Shown piece by piece: positions 16,557 through 25,704 of a stretch of 64,000 nucleotides of DNA. Origin of the DNA: CBDFKF01 sp965248765 (GTDB lineage Bacteria; Pseudomonadota; Alphaproteobacteria; VGEJ01); the NCBI GenBank assembly GCA_965248765.1, contig CBDFKF010000004.1, positions 1,922,001-1,986,000 of the forward strand. Reading direction: 5' to 3'. The notes beneath the pieces are model-generated. The model saw only the letters and a program-made list of their open reading frames with translations. It did no database searches and had not been told where the DNA came from. Every line of letters starts with the position of its first letter. Within the stretch, counting starts at the first letter, position 1. Made by a program: the position numbers and the translations under genes.

Positions 16557-17441
16557 CTATACCCGCTCCCGCATCGCCTGCACGATCAGCAGGCCGCCGG
16601 GCCTAAACACCAGCATGAGAATGACCAGCGCAAAGACGAAGGCATCGCGGAACGGGCGCAGGTCGACGGGGAGGGCGATCTGGAGGACAACGCTGACGAC
16701 GCCGACGACGAAGCCGCCGAGCGCTGCGCCGACCAGGCTCCCCAGCCCGCCGACAACGGTTGCGACGAACGCGATGATGACCAACGGCAGTCCGGTTCGC
16801 GGGCTGACCGATCCGGTCTGCGAGAAATAGAGAAGCGCGACCATGGCAGCGAGGAAGCCGCCAACGGCAAAGGCCATGGCGATGACGACATTGGCTCTCA
16901 CCCCGAGAAGCTGCGCCATGACGAAATCCTCAGCGGCCGCGCGCATGTTGGTCCCAACCGTGGTTCTCTTCAGAAAGAGCGCGAGACCCGCCATCAGCAC
17001 GATGGTCATGGCGATCACCACGATGTTGATCTGCGGGATGCGCACCCCGAGGATCTCGAAAGGCTCGATCAGGTCGCGACCGAACGCCATCGTCTTCGGC
17101 CGACCCAGAAACACCACGAGGATGAAGTTCGAGAGGAAGTAGCTCAGAGCCACCGAGCCGATGAGCAGCGTCGCTGGACTGGCGCGCCGCAACGGCCGAA
17201 ACACCAAACGCTCGCTGACCAGAGCCAGCGCCACCACCATCAGAATGGTCGCGACGATCATCACGACGACGTTTTGTTCCGCCACCACGAAGAGGGTGTA
17301 GCCGCCGATCATGATGAAATCGCCGTGGGCGAAGTTGACCAGCCGCATGATGCCGTAGATCAGGCCGATGCCGAGCCCGAGCAGCGCATACAGCGCGCCG
17401 AGGCTGATCGCATCGCTGGCGTGCTGGACGAAGATCGTCAT
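16557..17441 (-). CDS. livH: Branched-chain amino-acid-type ABC permease, LivH family
   Basis: The 294-residue permease begins MTIFVQHASDAISLGALYAL and carries the LivH pattern GLIYGIMRLVNFAHGDFIMI and the loop AAAEDFVMAQLLGVRANVVI. About eight membrane segments are visible. It sits between the binding protein gene (17650-18882) and livM in one minus-strand operon. In this family LivH and LivM form the heterodimeric membrane channel. Confidence 0.92.
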   Translation of the reverse strand: MTIFVQHASDAISLGALYALLGLGIGLIYGIMRLVNFAHGDFIMIGGYTLFVVAEQNVVVMIVATILMVVALALVSERLVFRPLRRASPATLLIGSVALSYFLSNFILVVFLGRPKTMAFGRDLIEPFEILGVRIPQINIVVIAMTIVLMAGLALFLKRTTVGTNMRAAAEDFVMAQLLGVRANVVIAMAFAVGGFLAAMVALLYFSQTGSVSPRTGLPLVIIAFVATVVGGLGSLVGAALGGFVVGVVSVVLQIALPVDLRPFRDAFVFALVILMLVFRPGGLLIVQAMRERV

Positions 17442-17562
17442 CGCCGAGCCCCCCGCCGACTAACGCTGTGCCGACGGCCGTCGCGAACGACTACCCCCCA
17501 GCGAGGCGAGACCCCGCCTACGCGTGCCATTCCGAAGCCCCCTGGTCGGGTCGCAACGACAG

Positions 17563-17591
17563 CCCCGGGACGAGATGCGCCTCGCCCCGGG
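17563..17591 (-). other. Stem-loop between livK and livH
   Basis: CCCGGG at 17564-17569 pairs with CCCGGG at 17586-17591, and CGAG with CTCG inside it, around ATGCGC. There is no T-run after it on the minus strand, so it may be a processing or attenuation hairpin that lets the binding protein be made in excess. The 208-base gap holds no gene. Confidence 0.4.
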
Positions 17592-17649
17592 ACTTCTTCA
17601 GCAAATAACTATGTACAGCCCTAGCGGGCGGCACCTTCAGGAAATCTTC

Positions 17650-18882
17650 CTACTCGATGCAGCAGTTGCACTTCGAGCAGAAGTCGCCCTCCGAGAACAG
17701 GCTCTCGACCTTCCACTCACCGGCCGTCCCGTAGTAGCCGCGCATGATCTTCTTGCCGTTCTGCACCTCCATGATCAGCATCGGCCGCTTGTTCTGGATG
17801 TGCTGATCGGCGGTGAAGCTCGACGCGCCGATCATCAACGGCACCTCATCGAAGGTCTCGAACGCCGCCAACACCTTGTCGGAATCGAAGGAGCCGGCGA
17901 TTTCGACCGCCCTCTTGTAGGCCTCGATCGTGGCGTAGCCGGGGATGTAGAACGAGCTCTCCGGCTCGCCGCAGCACTTGCGGTACTCCTCCAGGAGCCA
18001 CTGGTGATCCCGGTTCGGATCATCGTCGTGAATCGAGCCATAGGCGGTGTGCCACAGATCCGAGATATCGGGCACCGCATCGAGCCACCAGGACCCGTCG
18101 AGCGGCTCGCCGTGAAGGATCGGCAGGTCTATGCCGGCTGCCCGGATTTGCCGCAGCGCCGATGTCAGACCCGTGCCATACGAGCAGATCATTAGGTTAT
18201 CGGGCGCCGGGCTGTTGTTTTTGATGCGGGTGATCTGCGAGGCGATCGAGGCATCGTCCTGCTTGAAGATGTCGTAGCCGACGATCTTCTCGCCACCCGT
18301 GATCTGCACCCACCGCTCCATGAAGCCCTGGCAAACGCCCTTGTTGTACTCGATGGAATCGTCCAACAGCACGTATGGCTTCCGCAGGCTCAGCTCCTTG
18401 TGGCCATAGTCGGCCAGGATGAAGCCTTCGCCCTGCGAGGCGAGCGCCATGGAAAAGACGTAACGGCCGATGCCCTGGACGCCCATTTTGGGATCCGAGG
18501 CACAGGTCGCCATTGCCACGACGCCAGCCGCTTGGGCGGTGAGCGCCGCCGGTCCACCCATGTCGTAATCGCACGAAACGACCATGAATTGGGCGCCATC
18601 GCGCAGTACCTTCTTGCCGGCCTTGGTGCCTTCGGCCCGGTCGGACTTGGTGTCGGCGGACACGACCCGGATCTGCTTGCCGAGAATGCCGCCTTCGGCG
18701 TTGATCTTCTCGATGGCGATCTGCGCCCCGTTGTAGGGGTGCCGATCGTAGAGCTCCATCCAACCGCTCAGCGCAATAGCAAAGCCGATGGTGACCTCAT
18801 GACCATCGGCCCGCGCGTCGTTGGACGCGCCGACGGCCACGGCGAACACGGCCGCGGCGACAATCGTACACAACGTTTTCAT
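17650..18882 (-). CDS. Periplasmic substrate-binding protein of the Liv-type transporter
   Basis: The 410-residue protein has a cleavable signal peptide (MKTLCTIVAAAVFAVAVGAS, cleavage after DARA). The type I periplasmic-binding fold shows in TIGFAIALSGWMELYDRHPY, ALTAQAAGVVAMATCASDP and SYGTGLTSALRQIRAAGIDL. It would capture an amino acid or amide for the LivHM permeases encoded downstream. The C-terminus is unusual in being Cys-rich (FCSKCNCCIE), which could form disulfides in the periplasm. It is first in the operon. Confidence 0.9.
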   Translation of the reverse strand: MKTLCTIVAAAVFAVAVGASNDARADGHEVTIGFAIALSGWMELYDRHPYNGAQIAIEKINAEGGILGKQIRVVSADTKSDRAEGTKAGKKVLRDGAQFMVVSCDYDMGGPAALTAQAAGVVAMATCASDPKMGVQGIGRYVFSMALASQGEGFILADYGHKELSLRKPYVLLDDSIEYNKGVCQGFMERWVQITGGEKIVGYDIFKQDDASIASQITRIKNNSPAPDNLMICSYGTGLTSALRQIRAAGIDLPILHGEPLDGSWWLDAVPDISDLWHTAYGSIHDDDPNRDHQWLLEEYRKCCGEPESSFYIPGYATIEAYKRAVEIAGSFDSDKVLAAFETFDEVPLMIGASSFTADQHIQNKRPMLIMEVQNGKKIMRGYYGTAGEWKVESLFSEGDFCSKCNCCIE

Positions 18883-19061
18883 TACCTACCTCCCTGCGCG
18901 TTGATCGCGTGTTCATTCAAGCACGCTGTGCCGATGGCCCAGCCGGTACTTCCGAGACTCTAGCGGCTGCCGCCGGGGGTGTCGAGAACGCGCGGCCCCT
19001 GGGCTCGGGTGCTGCTCCCCCCCCCCGGTGCGTATGCGATCGCTACAGGCGACGGCGCGCT

Positions 19062-19185
19062 CGCCTTCGGGCACGGCCACATCGGGCTGACGACGGCTGC
19101 GGCGACCGGCCGGGCAATCGCCGATCTAGCCGCCGGCCGCCCGACCGCCTTCGACCTCGCCTCGTTCCGCCCAGACCGGTTCTGA
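19062..19185 (+). pseudogene. Duplicate of the 3' end of the 13492 oxidoreductase gene
   Basis: These 124 bases repeat 14631-14754 with only a handful of differences and encode AFGHGHIGLTTAAATGRAI through FRPDRF and the stop. Similarity continues about 55 bases past the stop. Upstream of 19062 the sequence is unrelated and contains a long C-run (19015-19026). The liv genes are therefore flanked by two copies of this gene end. The 180 bases 18883-19061 hold no gene. Confidence 0.9.
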
Positions 19186-19241
19186 CTCCCGCGAGGCGCG
19201 CGCGGACCGGCGGGAGCCCATGCGCACTCGACGCGTGCCAC

Positions 19242-20638
19242 TGTCGAGAACAAACTGAATTGACCGGTTTATGTACCATATGAATTGACCGCTTCAGTTG
19301 TGGTTGTTGGGCCAGTGGATAAGGGGTCGGGCGCGGAGCGGCCGTCCCCTTATCCACTGGCCGGTCGCGTCGAAGCGGATCACGCGGCCTGTCTGTGGCT
19401 TGTGTTGATGGGCGATCCGTCGGCCTGGTATCGGGCCAGGCAGCGCGGCCCATGGAAGACGGCGAGGGTGCGGTCGGGGTATTCGTGGACCCGGACCCTT
19501 GCCTTGACGTAGTGGCGGCGATGGCGGTCGGGCGGGATCGCCAGCACCAGGCGTTTGTAGCGCACGGTGTTGTCGTTGGAGACGGTGCGCTCCTGCTGCA
19601 CGCAGAGGATGTCGTCGAGGGTACCGGCGAAGGGCACGAAGGCGGTGCCCTCGGCTTCCGGCGGCACCGCGAAGCGGGCGTTGTGGCCTGGCAGGTAGAG
19701 CTCCTTGAGGAAGCGGTTGGCCTGGGCCATGTCGGTGATGCCGGCGAGCCTGAGCTCCTGGGGCAGGCGCTTCTGCAGGGTGGCGAACATGCGTTCCGAG
19801 CGCCCCCTTGCCTCGGGCGAGTAGGCCGGGATCAGCTCGATGCCGAGCTGGGCCAGGGCGCGGCCGAACTGGGTCGGATTGTCCTTGTCGACCGTGCCGC
19901 CGGCCTCAGGGGTGTGCCAGTAGTGGCCGGCGCGGTCGGCATAGAGCGAGCAGAACAGCCCCTTGGCCCGGATCGCCTCGGACACCCCCTGAAAGCTCGA
20001 CATCGTGCCCTCTTCGGCGACGAAGAAGGCCGAGTAGATCTCACTGGTGGTGTCGTCCATGGTGACGATCAGGTCCCACCACTGATCGGGGACCCACGCG
20101 TGGCTTGAGCCGTCTTGATGCAGCATCATGCCGGGCAGCGCGCGGCGCGGCCGCTTGCGCCGGTGCGCCCCGCGCCTGGGCGCCGCCCGTCTTCGCCCAT
20201 GGGCCTGCAAGCTCAGCCGCACCCAGTTGTAGCTGCGCTTGAAGGCATAGTCCGCGACCAGCTTCTCGTGGAAGTGCTTGGCGGTGAAGTCCCAGTAGCG
20301 GGTGTCGAACAGCGCCAACAGCGCCGTCACCTCGTCGACCGCCGCGCGCCGCGCCGAGACCCGGCCCAGACGGCGATCGTAGAGCCCTTCCGCGCCGTCC
20401 GCCTCATAGCGGTCGCGCCAGCGCCGGAAGGTGCGCTCTGAAACGCCGAGAACCTCCGCCGCCTCGGCTTGGCTCAAGCAACCCCGATGGGTGCGGCCGT
20501 AAACCTCCTCGAACTTCATCAATCTCAGTCCCTGCAACTGCTCTGTCCGGCGCATCCAAACCCTCCATAGCCTGGAGAGCTTCTAAATCCGGACAGATCG
20601 TCTGGTACATAAACCGGACATATCGTGTGTTAGTGACA
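19242..20638 (-). mobile_element. Complete ISNCY/IS1202-like insertion sequence, copy 1
   Basis: The element is 1397 bp and flanked by a perfect 17-bp target duplication (CACTCGACGCGTGCCAC at 19225-19241 and 20639-20655). Both ends start TGTC and carry two transposase-binding-like repeats around GGTTTATGTACCA, for example GAATTGACCG at 19257 and 19282. Between the transposase stop and the left end lies a perfect 17-bp hairpin (arms 19310-19326 and 19346-19362, 19-base loop). Long duplications of this size fit what I recall of the IS1202 group. It inserted just past the duplicated oxidoreductase fragment. Confidence 0.92.
19380..20555 (-). CDS. ISNCY-family (IS1202-like) transposase
   Basis: The 391-residue protein has an N-terminal helix-turn-helix (LSQAEAAEVLGVSERTFRRW) and linker (DRYEADGAEGLYDRRLGR), then an RNase-H-like integrase core with the DDE-type residues in MMLHQDGSSHAW (Asp), LIVTMDDTTSEIYSAFF, and SPEARGRSERMFATLQKRLP (Glu). 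The frame is intact and likely active. A near-identical but frameshifted copy is at 33502-34676. Confidence 0.92.
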   Translation of the reverse strand: MRRTEQLQGLRLMKFEEVYGRTHRGCLSQAEAAEVLGVSERTFRRWRDRYEADGAEGLYDRRLGRVSARRAAVDEVTALLALFDTRYWDFTAKHFHEKLVADYAFKRSYNWVRLSLQAHGRRRAAPRRGAHRRKRPRRALPGMMLHQDGSSHAWVPDQWWDLIVTMDDTTSEIYSAFFVAEEGTMSSFQGVSEAIRAKGLFCSLYADRAGHYWHTPEAGGTVDKDNPTQFGRALAQLGIELIPAYSPEARGRSERMFATLQKRLPQELRLAGITDMAQANRFLKELYLPGHNARFAVPPEAEGTAFVPFAGTLDDILCVQQERTVSNDNTVRYKRLVLAIPPDRHRRHYVKARVRVHEYPDRTLAVFHGPRCLARYQADGSPINTSHRQAA

Positions 20639-20715
20639 CACTCGACGCGTGCCACGGTGCGCGACGTTGGGAAAGAGGTACACTGGCAATTAAGGCGGGG
20701 GGTTGTCACCCAGTA

Positions 20716-22806
20716 ATGGCAGAGGCACGCTACCGGATCGCCGCCGACATCGGCGGCACTTTTACCGACATTGCCTTCCTCACCGATGAGGGCGTGCTCG
20801 CCACACGCAAGCTCCCCTCGACGCCGGCGAACTACGCCGATGCGGTGATCGCCGGCATCTCGGACGTGATGGCCGAGCTTGAGCTGCCGCTCGCCGGCAT
20901 CGCCGAGATCCTCCATGGCTGTACGGTCGCGGCAAATGCGATCCTAGAACACAAGGGCGCCAAGACCGCGCTCCTGACCACCAGGGGATTTCGGGACGTG
21001 CTGGAGCTCAGGCGGATCCGTACTCCCCGGCTCTACGATCCCCTGTACGTCAAGCCCCCGGCGCTGGTGCCGCGCCACCTCCGTTTCGAGATCGGCGAGC
21101 GCATGGACGCGCAGGGCGGTGTGGTCGAACCGCTCGACGTCGACGACGTCCGGCATGCGGTGGAACGGATCAAGTCTTCGGCCGTCGAGGCGGTGGCGGT
21201 GTGCCTCCTTAACTCCTACGTCAACCCCGCCCACGAGCGGGCCGTTGGTGAGATCCTCCGGGCCGAGCTGCCCCGGCACTTTGTCTCGCTCTCGGTCGAC
21301 GTCCTGCCGCAGATCCGCGAGTACGAACGTACCAGCACCACGGTCGTCAATGCCTACGTGGGCCCGCCGGTCAAGGCCTACGTGCAGTCGATCTTATATC
21401 AGCTTCAGGCCGCGGGCACCGGCGGTCGGCTTCTGATCATGCAATCGAGTGGCGGCGTCCTGGATGCCGGTTCGGTCTTGGACACGCCGGCCCAGATCGT
21501 CGAGTGCGGACCGGCGGCGGGGGTGGTCGGCGCTCAGCACTTGAGCGCCGCCAATAGCTACGGCGACGTCATCACCTTCGACATGGGAGGGACGACGGCC
21601 AAAGCTTCGATCGTCGCCGACGGCGGTTTGATCACCGCCGATGAGTACGAGGTCGGCGGCGCGATGTCCTCGACCAGCAAGCTCGTCGGCGGCGGTGGCT
21701 ACGCGCTGACCCTGCCGGTGATCGACATCTCCGAGGTTGGAGCGGGCGGGGGCAGCATCGTCTGGCTGGACAAGGCCGATTCGATCAAGGTAGGACCGCA
21801 GAGTGCCGGTGCGCTGCCGGGTCCGGCCTGCTACGGGCTGGGGGGCGAGGATCCGACAATCACCGACGCCAATGTCGTGCTCGGCTTTCTCAACCCTCGG
21901 GCGCTGGCGCGCGGTACGGTCCCGATCGATTCGAACCGGGCGCGGGCGGCGGTCGAGAGCCGCGTTGCGACGCCGTTGCGGCGCGATCCCGTAGAGACGG
22001 CGTACGGCATACATGCGGTCGCCAACGCCAACATGATCCGCGCGATCAAGGCGGTTACGACCTTCCGCGGGCGGGACCCGCGCGATTTCGCGCTCATGGC
22101 CTTCGGCGGCTCCGGCGGTGTGCACGCTGTGGCCCTCGCCCGTGAACTCAGGGCCCGGCGAGTCATCGTGCCCTCGGCCGCCGGCGTGTTCAGCGCCGTG
22201 GGACTTTTGTTCACCAACCTTGAGCTCAACCTCAGCCGTGCCTTTCCGGCCCAGACCGCAGATATGGATCTGGCCGGCGCCGAGCGCGCCTATGGGGCGA
22301 TGGAGGCCGAGATCGTCGAGCGCCTTGGCCATCCGCGGGACGAGGTGAGCTTCACACGGTTCGCGGATATGCGCTATGCCGGCCAGGCCTTCGAGCTCAC
22401 AGTGCCGCTGCCCGAGGGACCGCTGATCGCCCCCGCGGTCGACGAGCTCGGCCGACGGTTCGAGGAGCAGCACGAAACCCGCTATGGCCACAGCTTCGAG
22501 GGCACTTATTCCTTGGAGACCGTCAACCTGCGCCTCGTCGGGACTGTGGTGCCCGAGGGCCCGCGCGCCATCTGCGCCACCACCACGGCCGATTCGCTGC
22601 CGGCCTCGAGCCGCTACGTATACTTCGGGCCCGAGGCTGGGACCGTGGAAACGCCGGTCCTGAGCCGTGCGGGTCTGTCCGAGAGGCCGTGCCCCGGTCC
22701 GATGATCGTCGAGGACTACGAGGGAACCGTGGTCGTACCTCCGGAGTGCGAAGCGTGCTTGGATGGAGCCGGCAGCATCATCATCGAGCTCCCCGAATCG
22801 CCATGA
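20716..22806 (+). CDS. hyuA: Hydantoinase/oxoprolinase subunit A
   Basis: The 696-residue protein has the actin-like ATPase opening RIAADIGGTFTDIAFL and the second phosphate loop VITFDMGGTTAKASIV near residue 285, plus SAGALPGPACYGLGG and AFGGSGGVHAVALARELRAR, all typical of HyuA/OplA. With HyuB it opens five-membered cyclic amides such as hydantoins, 5-oxoproline or N-methylhydantoin in an ATP-dependent way. The substrate is not decided by sequence. It is co-transcribed with hyuB through an ATGA overlap and sits 60 bases after an insertion sequence duplication, which may have displaced its promoter. Confidence 0.93.
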   Translation: MAEARYRIAADIGGTFTDIAFLTDEGVLATRKLPSTPANYADAVIAGISDVMAELELPLAGIAEILHGCTVAANAILEHKGAKTALLTTRGFRDVLELRRIRTPRLYDPLYVKPPALVPRHLRFEIGERMDAQGGVVEPLDVDDVRHAVERIKSSAVEAVAVCLLNSYVNPAHERAVGEILRAELPRHFVSLSVDVLPQIREYERTSTTVVNAYVGPPVKAYVQSILYQLQAAGTGGRLLIMQSSGGVLDAGSVLDTPAQIVECGPAAGVVGAQHLSAANSYGDVITFDMGGTTAKASIVADGGLITADEYEVGGAMSSTSKLVGGGGYALTLPVIDISEVGAGGGSIVWLDKADSIKVGPQSAGALPGPACYGLGGEDPTITDANVVLGFLNPRALARGTVPIDSNRARAAVESRVATPLRRDPVETAYGIHAVANANMIRAIKAVTTFRGRDPRDFALMAFGGSGGVHAVALARELRARRVIVPSAAGVFSAVGLLFTNLELNLSRAFPAQTADMDLAGAERAYGAMEAEIVERLGHPRDEVSFTRFADMRYAGQAFELTVPLPEGPLIAPAVDELGRRFEEQHETRYGHSFEGTYSLETVNLRLVGTVVPEGPRAICATTTADSLPASSRYVYFGPEAGTVETPVLSRAGLSERPCPGPMIVEDYEGTVVVPPECEACLDGAGSIIIELPESP

Positions 22807-24593
22807 ACGAGGCCCTTAAGACCGGCCTGAGGCCCCACGAGCGCTCGGATCCCGACCCCTTCCTCCTCGAGGTCCTTAAGAGCGCCTTCGACACCGTCGC
22901 CGATGACATGGCGCTCATCCTCATGCGCACGTCCTATTCCGGCATCGTCCGCGATTCGATGGATTTCTCCACCGCGATTTGCGACGCCCACGGTCGAACC
23001 TTGGCCCAGGGCGTGACGACGCCGATGCACCTGGGGAGCTTCTACGACGCCATGCGCAAGCTGATGTCCGATTACGACGGCCGGGTCGGGCCCGACGACG
23101 TCTTCATTTTCAACGACCCCTACACCGCGGCGGGGCAGCATCTGCCCGACATCTACATCATCAAACCGGTGTTCGAGGGCGCCACACTCGCCGGCTGGGC
23201 GACGACCGTCGCGCATCACTCCGATGTCGGAGGCATCGTCGCCGGGAGCAATGCGCTCGGCGCCGCCGAGATCTTCGCCGAGGGCCTGCGCCTTCCAGTG
23301 ATCAAGCTGATGGAGCAGGGCAGGTTGGTCCAGGTGGTCTGGGACATCATCGCCACCAACGTGCGGACCCCGGACAAGGTGTTCGGCGATCTAAAGGCGC
23401 AGGTCGCGGCGGCGACCACCGGCGAGCGCGAGCTGAAGGAGCTCATCGCCCGCTACGGCCTCGAGACGGTGAGCCGCTATGCCGAGCACCTGCACGACTA
23501 CGCCGAGCGCCTGGCGCGGGCCGAGTTCACCGACATCGCCGACGGCGTCTACCGGTTCACCGATCATATCGACGGACTCGGCGCCGAGCCCGAGGAACTG
23601 GTCCTGGAGCTCGCGGTGACGGTCGACCGAGACAGTGTCGGGGTCGACTGGACCGGGACCTCGGCCCAGGTCGAGGGCGGCATCAACTCGCCCTTTCCCT
23701 TCACCAAGGCCTGCGCGTACACGGCGCTGCGCTCCATCATGCCGGCCGAGGTCCCCAATTGCCACGGCTACACCCGGGCGATATCGGTGGTCGCTCCCGC
23801 GGGGACCATCGTTAATCCGGTACCGCCGGCACCGTGCGGCGCCCGCGGGATCACGGGCTACCGCATGATCGACTGCCTGTTCGGGGCGCTCGCGGAAGCG
23901 GTTCCCGATCGCGTCACCGCCGACAACAGCGGTGGCTCGACTCTACCCACGATCTCAGGCTGGCGGGATGGTACGCCGTTCGTCTTCTGCGAGACCTTCA
24001 TGGGAAACGGTGGGGCCACATCGTCACACGACGGACAGGACGGCGCCCCGCACGTCGGCGCCAATCAATGCAACGTGCCGGTGGAGATGATCGAATCCAA
24101 CTATCCACTGCGCATCGAGCAATACGGCTTGGTGCCCGACACCGGGGGCCCCGGCAGGCACCGGGGCGGGCTTTCGCTCGTTCGCGAATACCGGATTCTC
24201 GCCGAGGATGCCGAGCTCAACGTCCGCTCCGACAAGCGCCGGCATCCGCCGCATGGCCTCTTCGGGGGCAAGGAGGGTGCGCCATCGTGGAACGTCATCA
24301 ACCCGGGGAGCGAGGAGCGCATCCTGCCGGTCCTCCTCACGGTGCCGGAGCGGCTGAGGAAGGGCGATGTATTCCGGCACCTCTTGCCGGGCGCAGGCGG
24401 CTACGGCGATCCCCTCGAGCGCGAGCCCGAACGCGTCCTCGACGACGTCATTGCCGAGAAAGTCAGCATCGCGCGCGCCGCCGCTGACTACGGCGTCGTT
24501 ATCCTCGCCGGCGATCCACCGGCGCTGGACGCTGCGGCCACGGCCGAGCTGCGCCGTCGAATGCGCCTCGACGCCGGTGCTGGAGAGGCTTGA
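22803..24593 (+). CDS. hyuB: Hydantoinase/oxoprolinase subunit B
   Basis: The start is taken at ATG 22803, overlapping the hyuA stop, giving 596 residues (MNEALKTGLRPHERSDPDPF). Family hallmarks are MRTSYSGIVRDSMDFSTAIC, HLPDIYIIKPVFEGATLAG, HHSDVGGIVAGSNALGAAEI and the glycine-rich C-terminal GAGGYGDPLEREPERVLDDV. It forms the catalytic complex with HyuA. The frame is intact, unlike the second hyuB at 27139. Confidence 0.93.
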   Translation: MNEALKTGLRPHERSDPDPFLLEVLKSAFDTVADDMALILMRTSYSGIVRDSMDFSTAICDAHGRTLAQGVTTPMHLGSFYDAMRKLMSDYDGRVGPDDVFIFNDPYTAAGQHLPDIYIIKPVFEGATLAGWATTVAHHSDVGGIVAGSNALGAAEIFAEGLRLPVIKLMEQGRLVQVVWDIIATNVRTPDKVFGDLKAQVAAATTGERELKELIARYGLETVSRYAEHLHDYAERLARAEFTDIADGVYRFTDHIDGLGAEPEELVLELAVTVDRDSVGVDWTGTSAQVEGGINSPFPFTKACAYTALRSIMPAEVPNCHGYTRAISVVAPAGTIVNPVPPAPCGARGITGYRMIDCLFGALAEAVPDRVTADNSGGSTLPTISGWRDGTPFVFCETFMGNGGATSSHDGQDGAPHVGANQCNVPVEMIESNYPLRIEQYGLVPDTGGPGRHRGGLSLVREYRILAEDAELNVRSDKRRHPPHGLFGGKEGAPSWNVINPGSEERILPVLLTVPERLRKGDVFRHLLPGAGGYGDPLEREPERVLDDVIAEKVSIARAAADYGVVILAGDPPALDAAATAELRRRMRLDAGAGEA

Positions 24594-24672
24594 TAGGGAA
24601 CCCTCCGCGGTTCCGTCCGACGACGACACTAGTGAGGTGGCCTCGGTTTGTCGGACAGCTTGGCGGCTTGGA

Positions 24673-24998
24673 TTAAGGTGTATTCCAGTTGTCGTTCATG
24701 CCGCCAGAATCCCTTTGAATTGATCTCCTTGCCGTTGTTGTTGCGCCTGTGGGGGTGTGGGCAAGGCGCGTAGCGGCTTGTCCATCATATCCACAGGCGG
24801 GGCGCCGCGGTAGGCCTCGGCCGGCGTTTTCCCCCCGAGCGCCGAGTGCGGCCTCTCGGTGTTGTAGAAGTCGATCCACTCGCCGATGACGCGCCGGGCC
24901 TCGAAGCGCCTCAAGCGCGATCTTCGCCTTCAGCTCCCCGGAAAACCTGCGTCTCCTGCTCATCGCGTATCCCTCCTCAGTCGGGGAATACACCTTAA
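24673..24998 (-). mobile_element. IS3-family deletion derivative (MITE-like, 326 bp)
   Basis: Perfect 14-bp inverted ends (TTAAGGTGTATTCC at 24673-24686 and its complement at 24985-24998) enclose only the first codons of orfA (MSRRRRFSGELKAKIALEAL) joined out of frame to the last 70 or so codons of orfB (VIGEWIDFYNTERPHSALGG). More than 1 kb of internal sequence is gone, so it could move only if a full-length relative supplies transposase. Confidence 0.85.
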
Positions 24999-25120
24999 AA
25001 CGCGCACCTTCGGTGCTAACCCATTGAGGAAGGTTGTTTTTCTCTCCCGTCAAAGCCAGCCGGGAACGGATTCTGCAACTGTCTGTTCCCCGGCTGCAAC
25101 CGCAACCGGGAGATAAAGAC

Positions 25121-25704
25121 ATGCCCAGAATCACCCTCACCGAGGCCCGCGTCGAGGCGCTCAGGCCGCGTAGAATCGCCTACGACATCCGCGACGGCAA
25201 GCTCAGGGGCTTCGGCGTCCGGGTGCTGCACTCGGGTAAGAAGCGATTCTTCCTCCACTGCCAGCATCGCGGAGAACGCGTCTGGAAGATCATTGGCGAC
25301 GCCGGGACCATAACCGTGACAGAGGCGCGATCCCGCGCCGCCGAAATGCTTGCAGCAATCCGGCGGGGCGAGGACGCACTCTCCCGGCCCGACGAAACGC
25401 TCTTCGAGGCCCTCGCCGCGACCGTGTTCGAGCGCTACGCGCGGGTCTGGAAGGCCGGGACGCTTTATGTGAACCGGTGCTATCTCCGCAATCAGCTCCT
25501 GCCGCGCTTCGCGGGATGCGTCATCGCCGATATCGACCCGCAGGACGTCCGCAAGTGGTTCGCCTCCCTGCGCGCGACGCCGGTCGCGGCGGACAGGTCG
25601 ATGCCGGTTCCTGTCCGTCATCATGAGAGAAGCGGAACGGATGGGCCTTCGGCCGGAGGGGTCCAACCCCTGCCGGGGCATCCGGCGCTATCGCCGCAGT
25701 TCGA
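25121..25704 (+). pseudogene. Tyrosine integrase, N-terminal fragment
   Basis: The ATG at 25121 opens the Arm-binding domain of a prophage-type integrase (MPRITLTEARVEALRPRRIA, RDGKLRGFGVRVLHSG, TEARSRAAEMLAAIRRGED) and part of the core-binding domain (RNQLLPRFAGCVIADIDPQD). Near 25605 one extra base shifts the frame: the expected VIMREAERMGLRPEGSNPCR is in another frame. At about 25704 the sequence passes into a hydantoinase gene. The catalytic domain is missing. The 78-residue overlap with downstream sequence makes a spurious long frame from 25034 to 27139. Confidence 0.85.
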
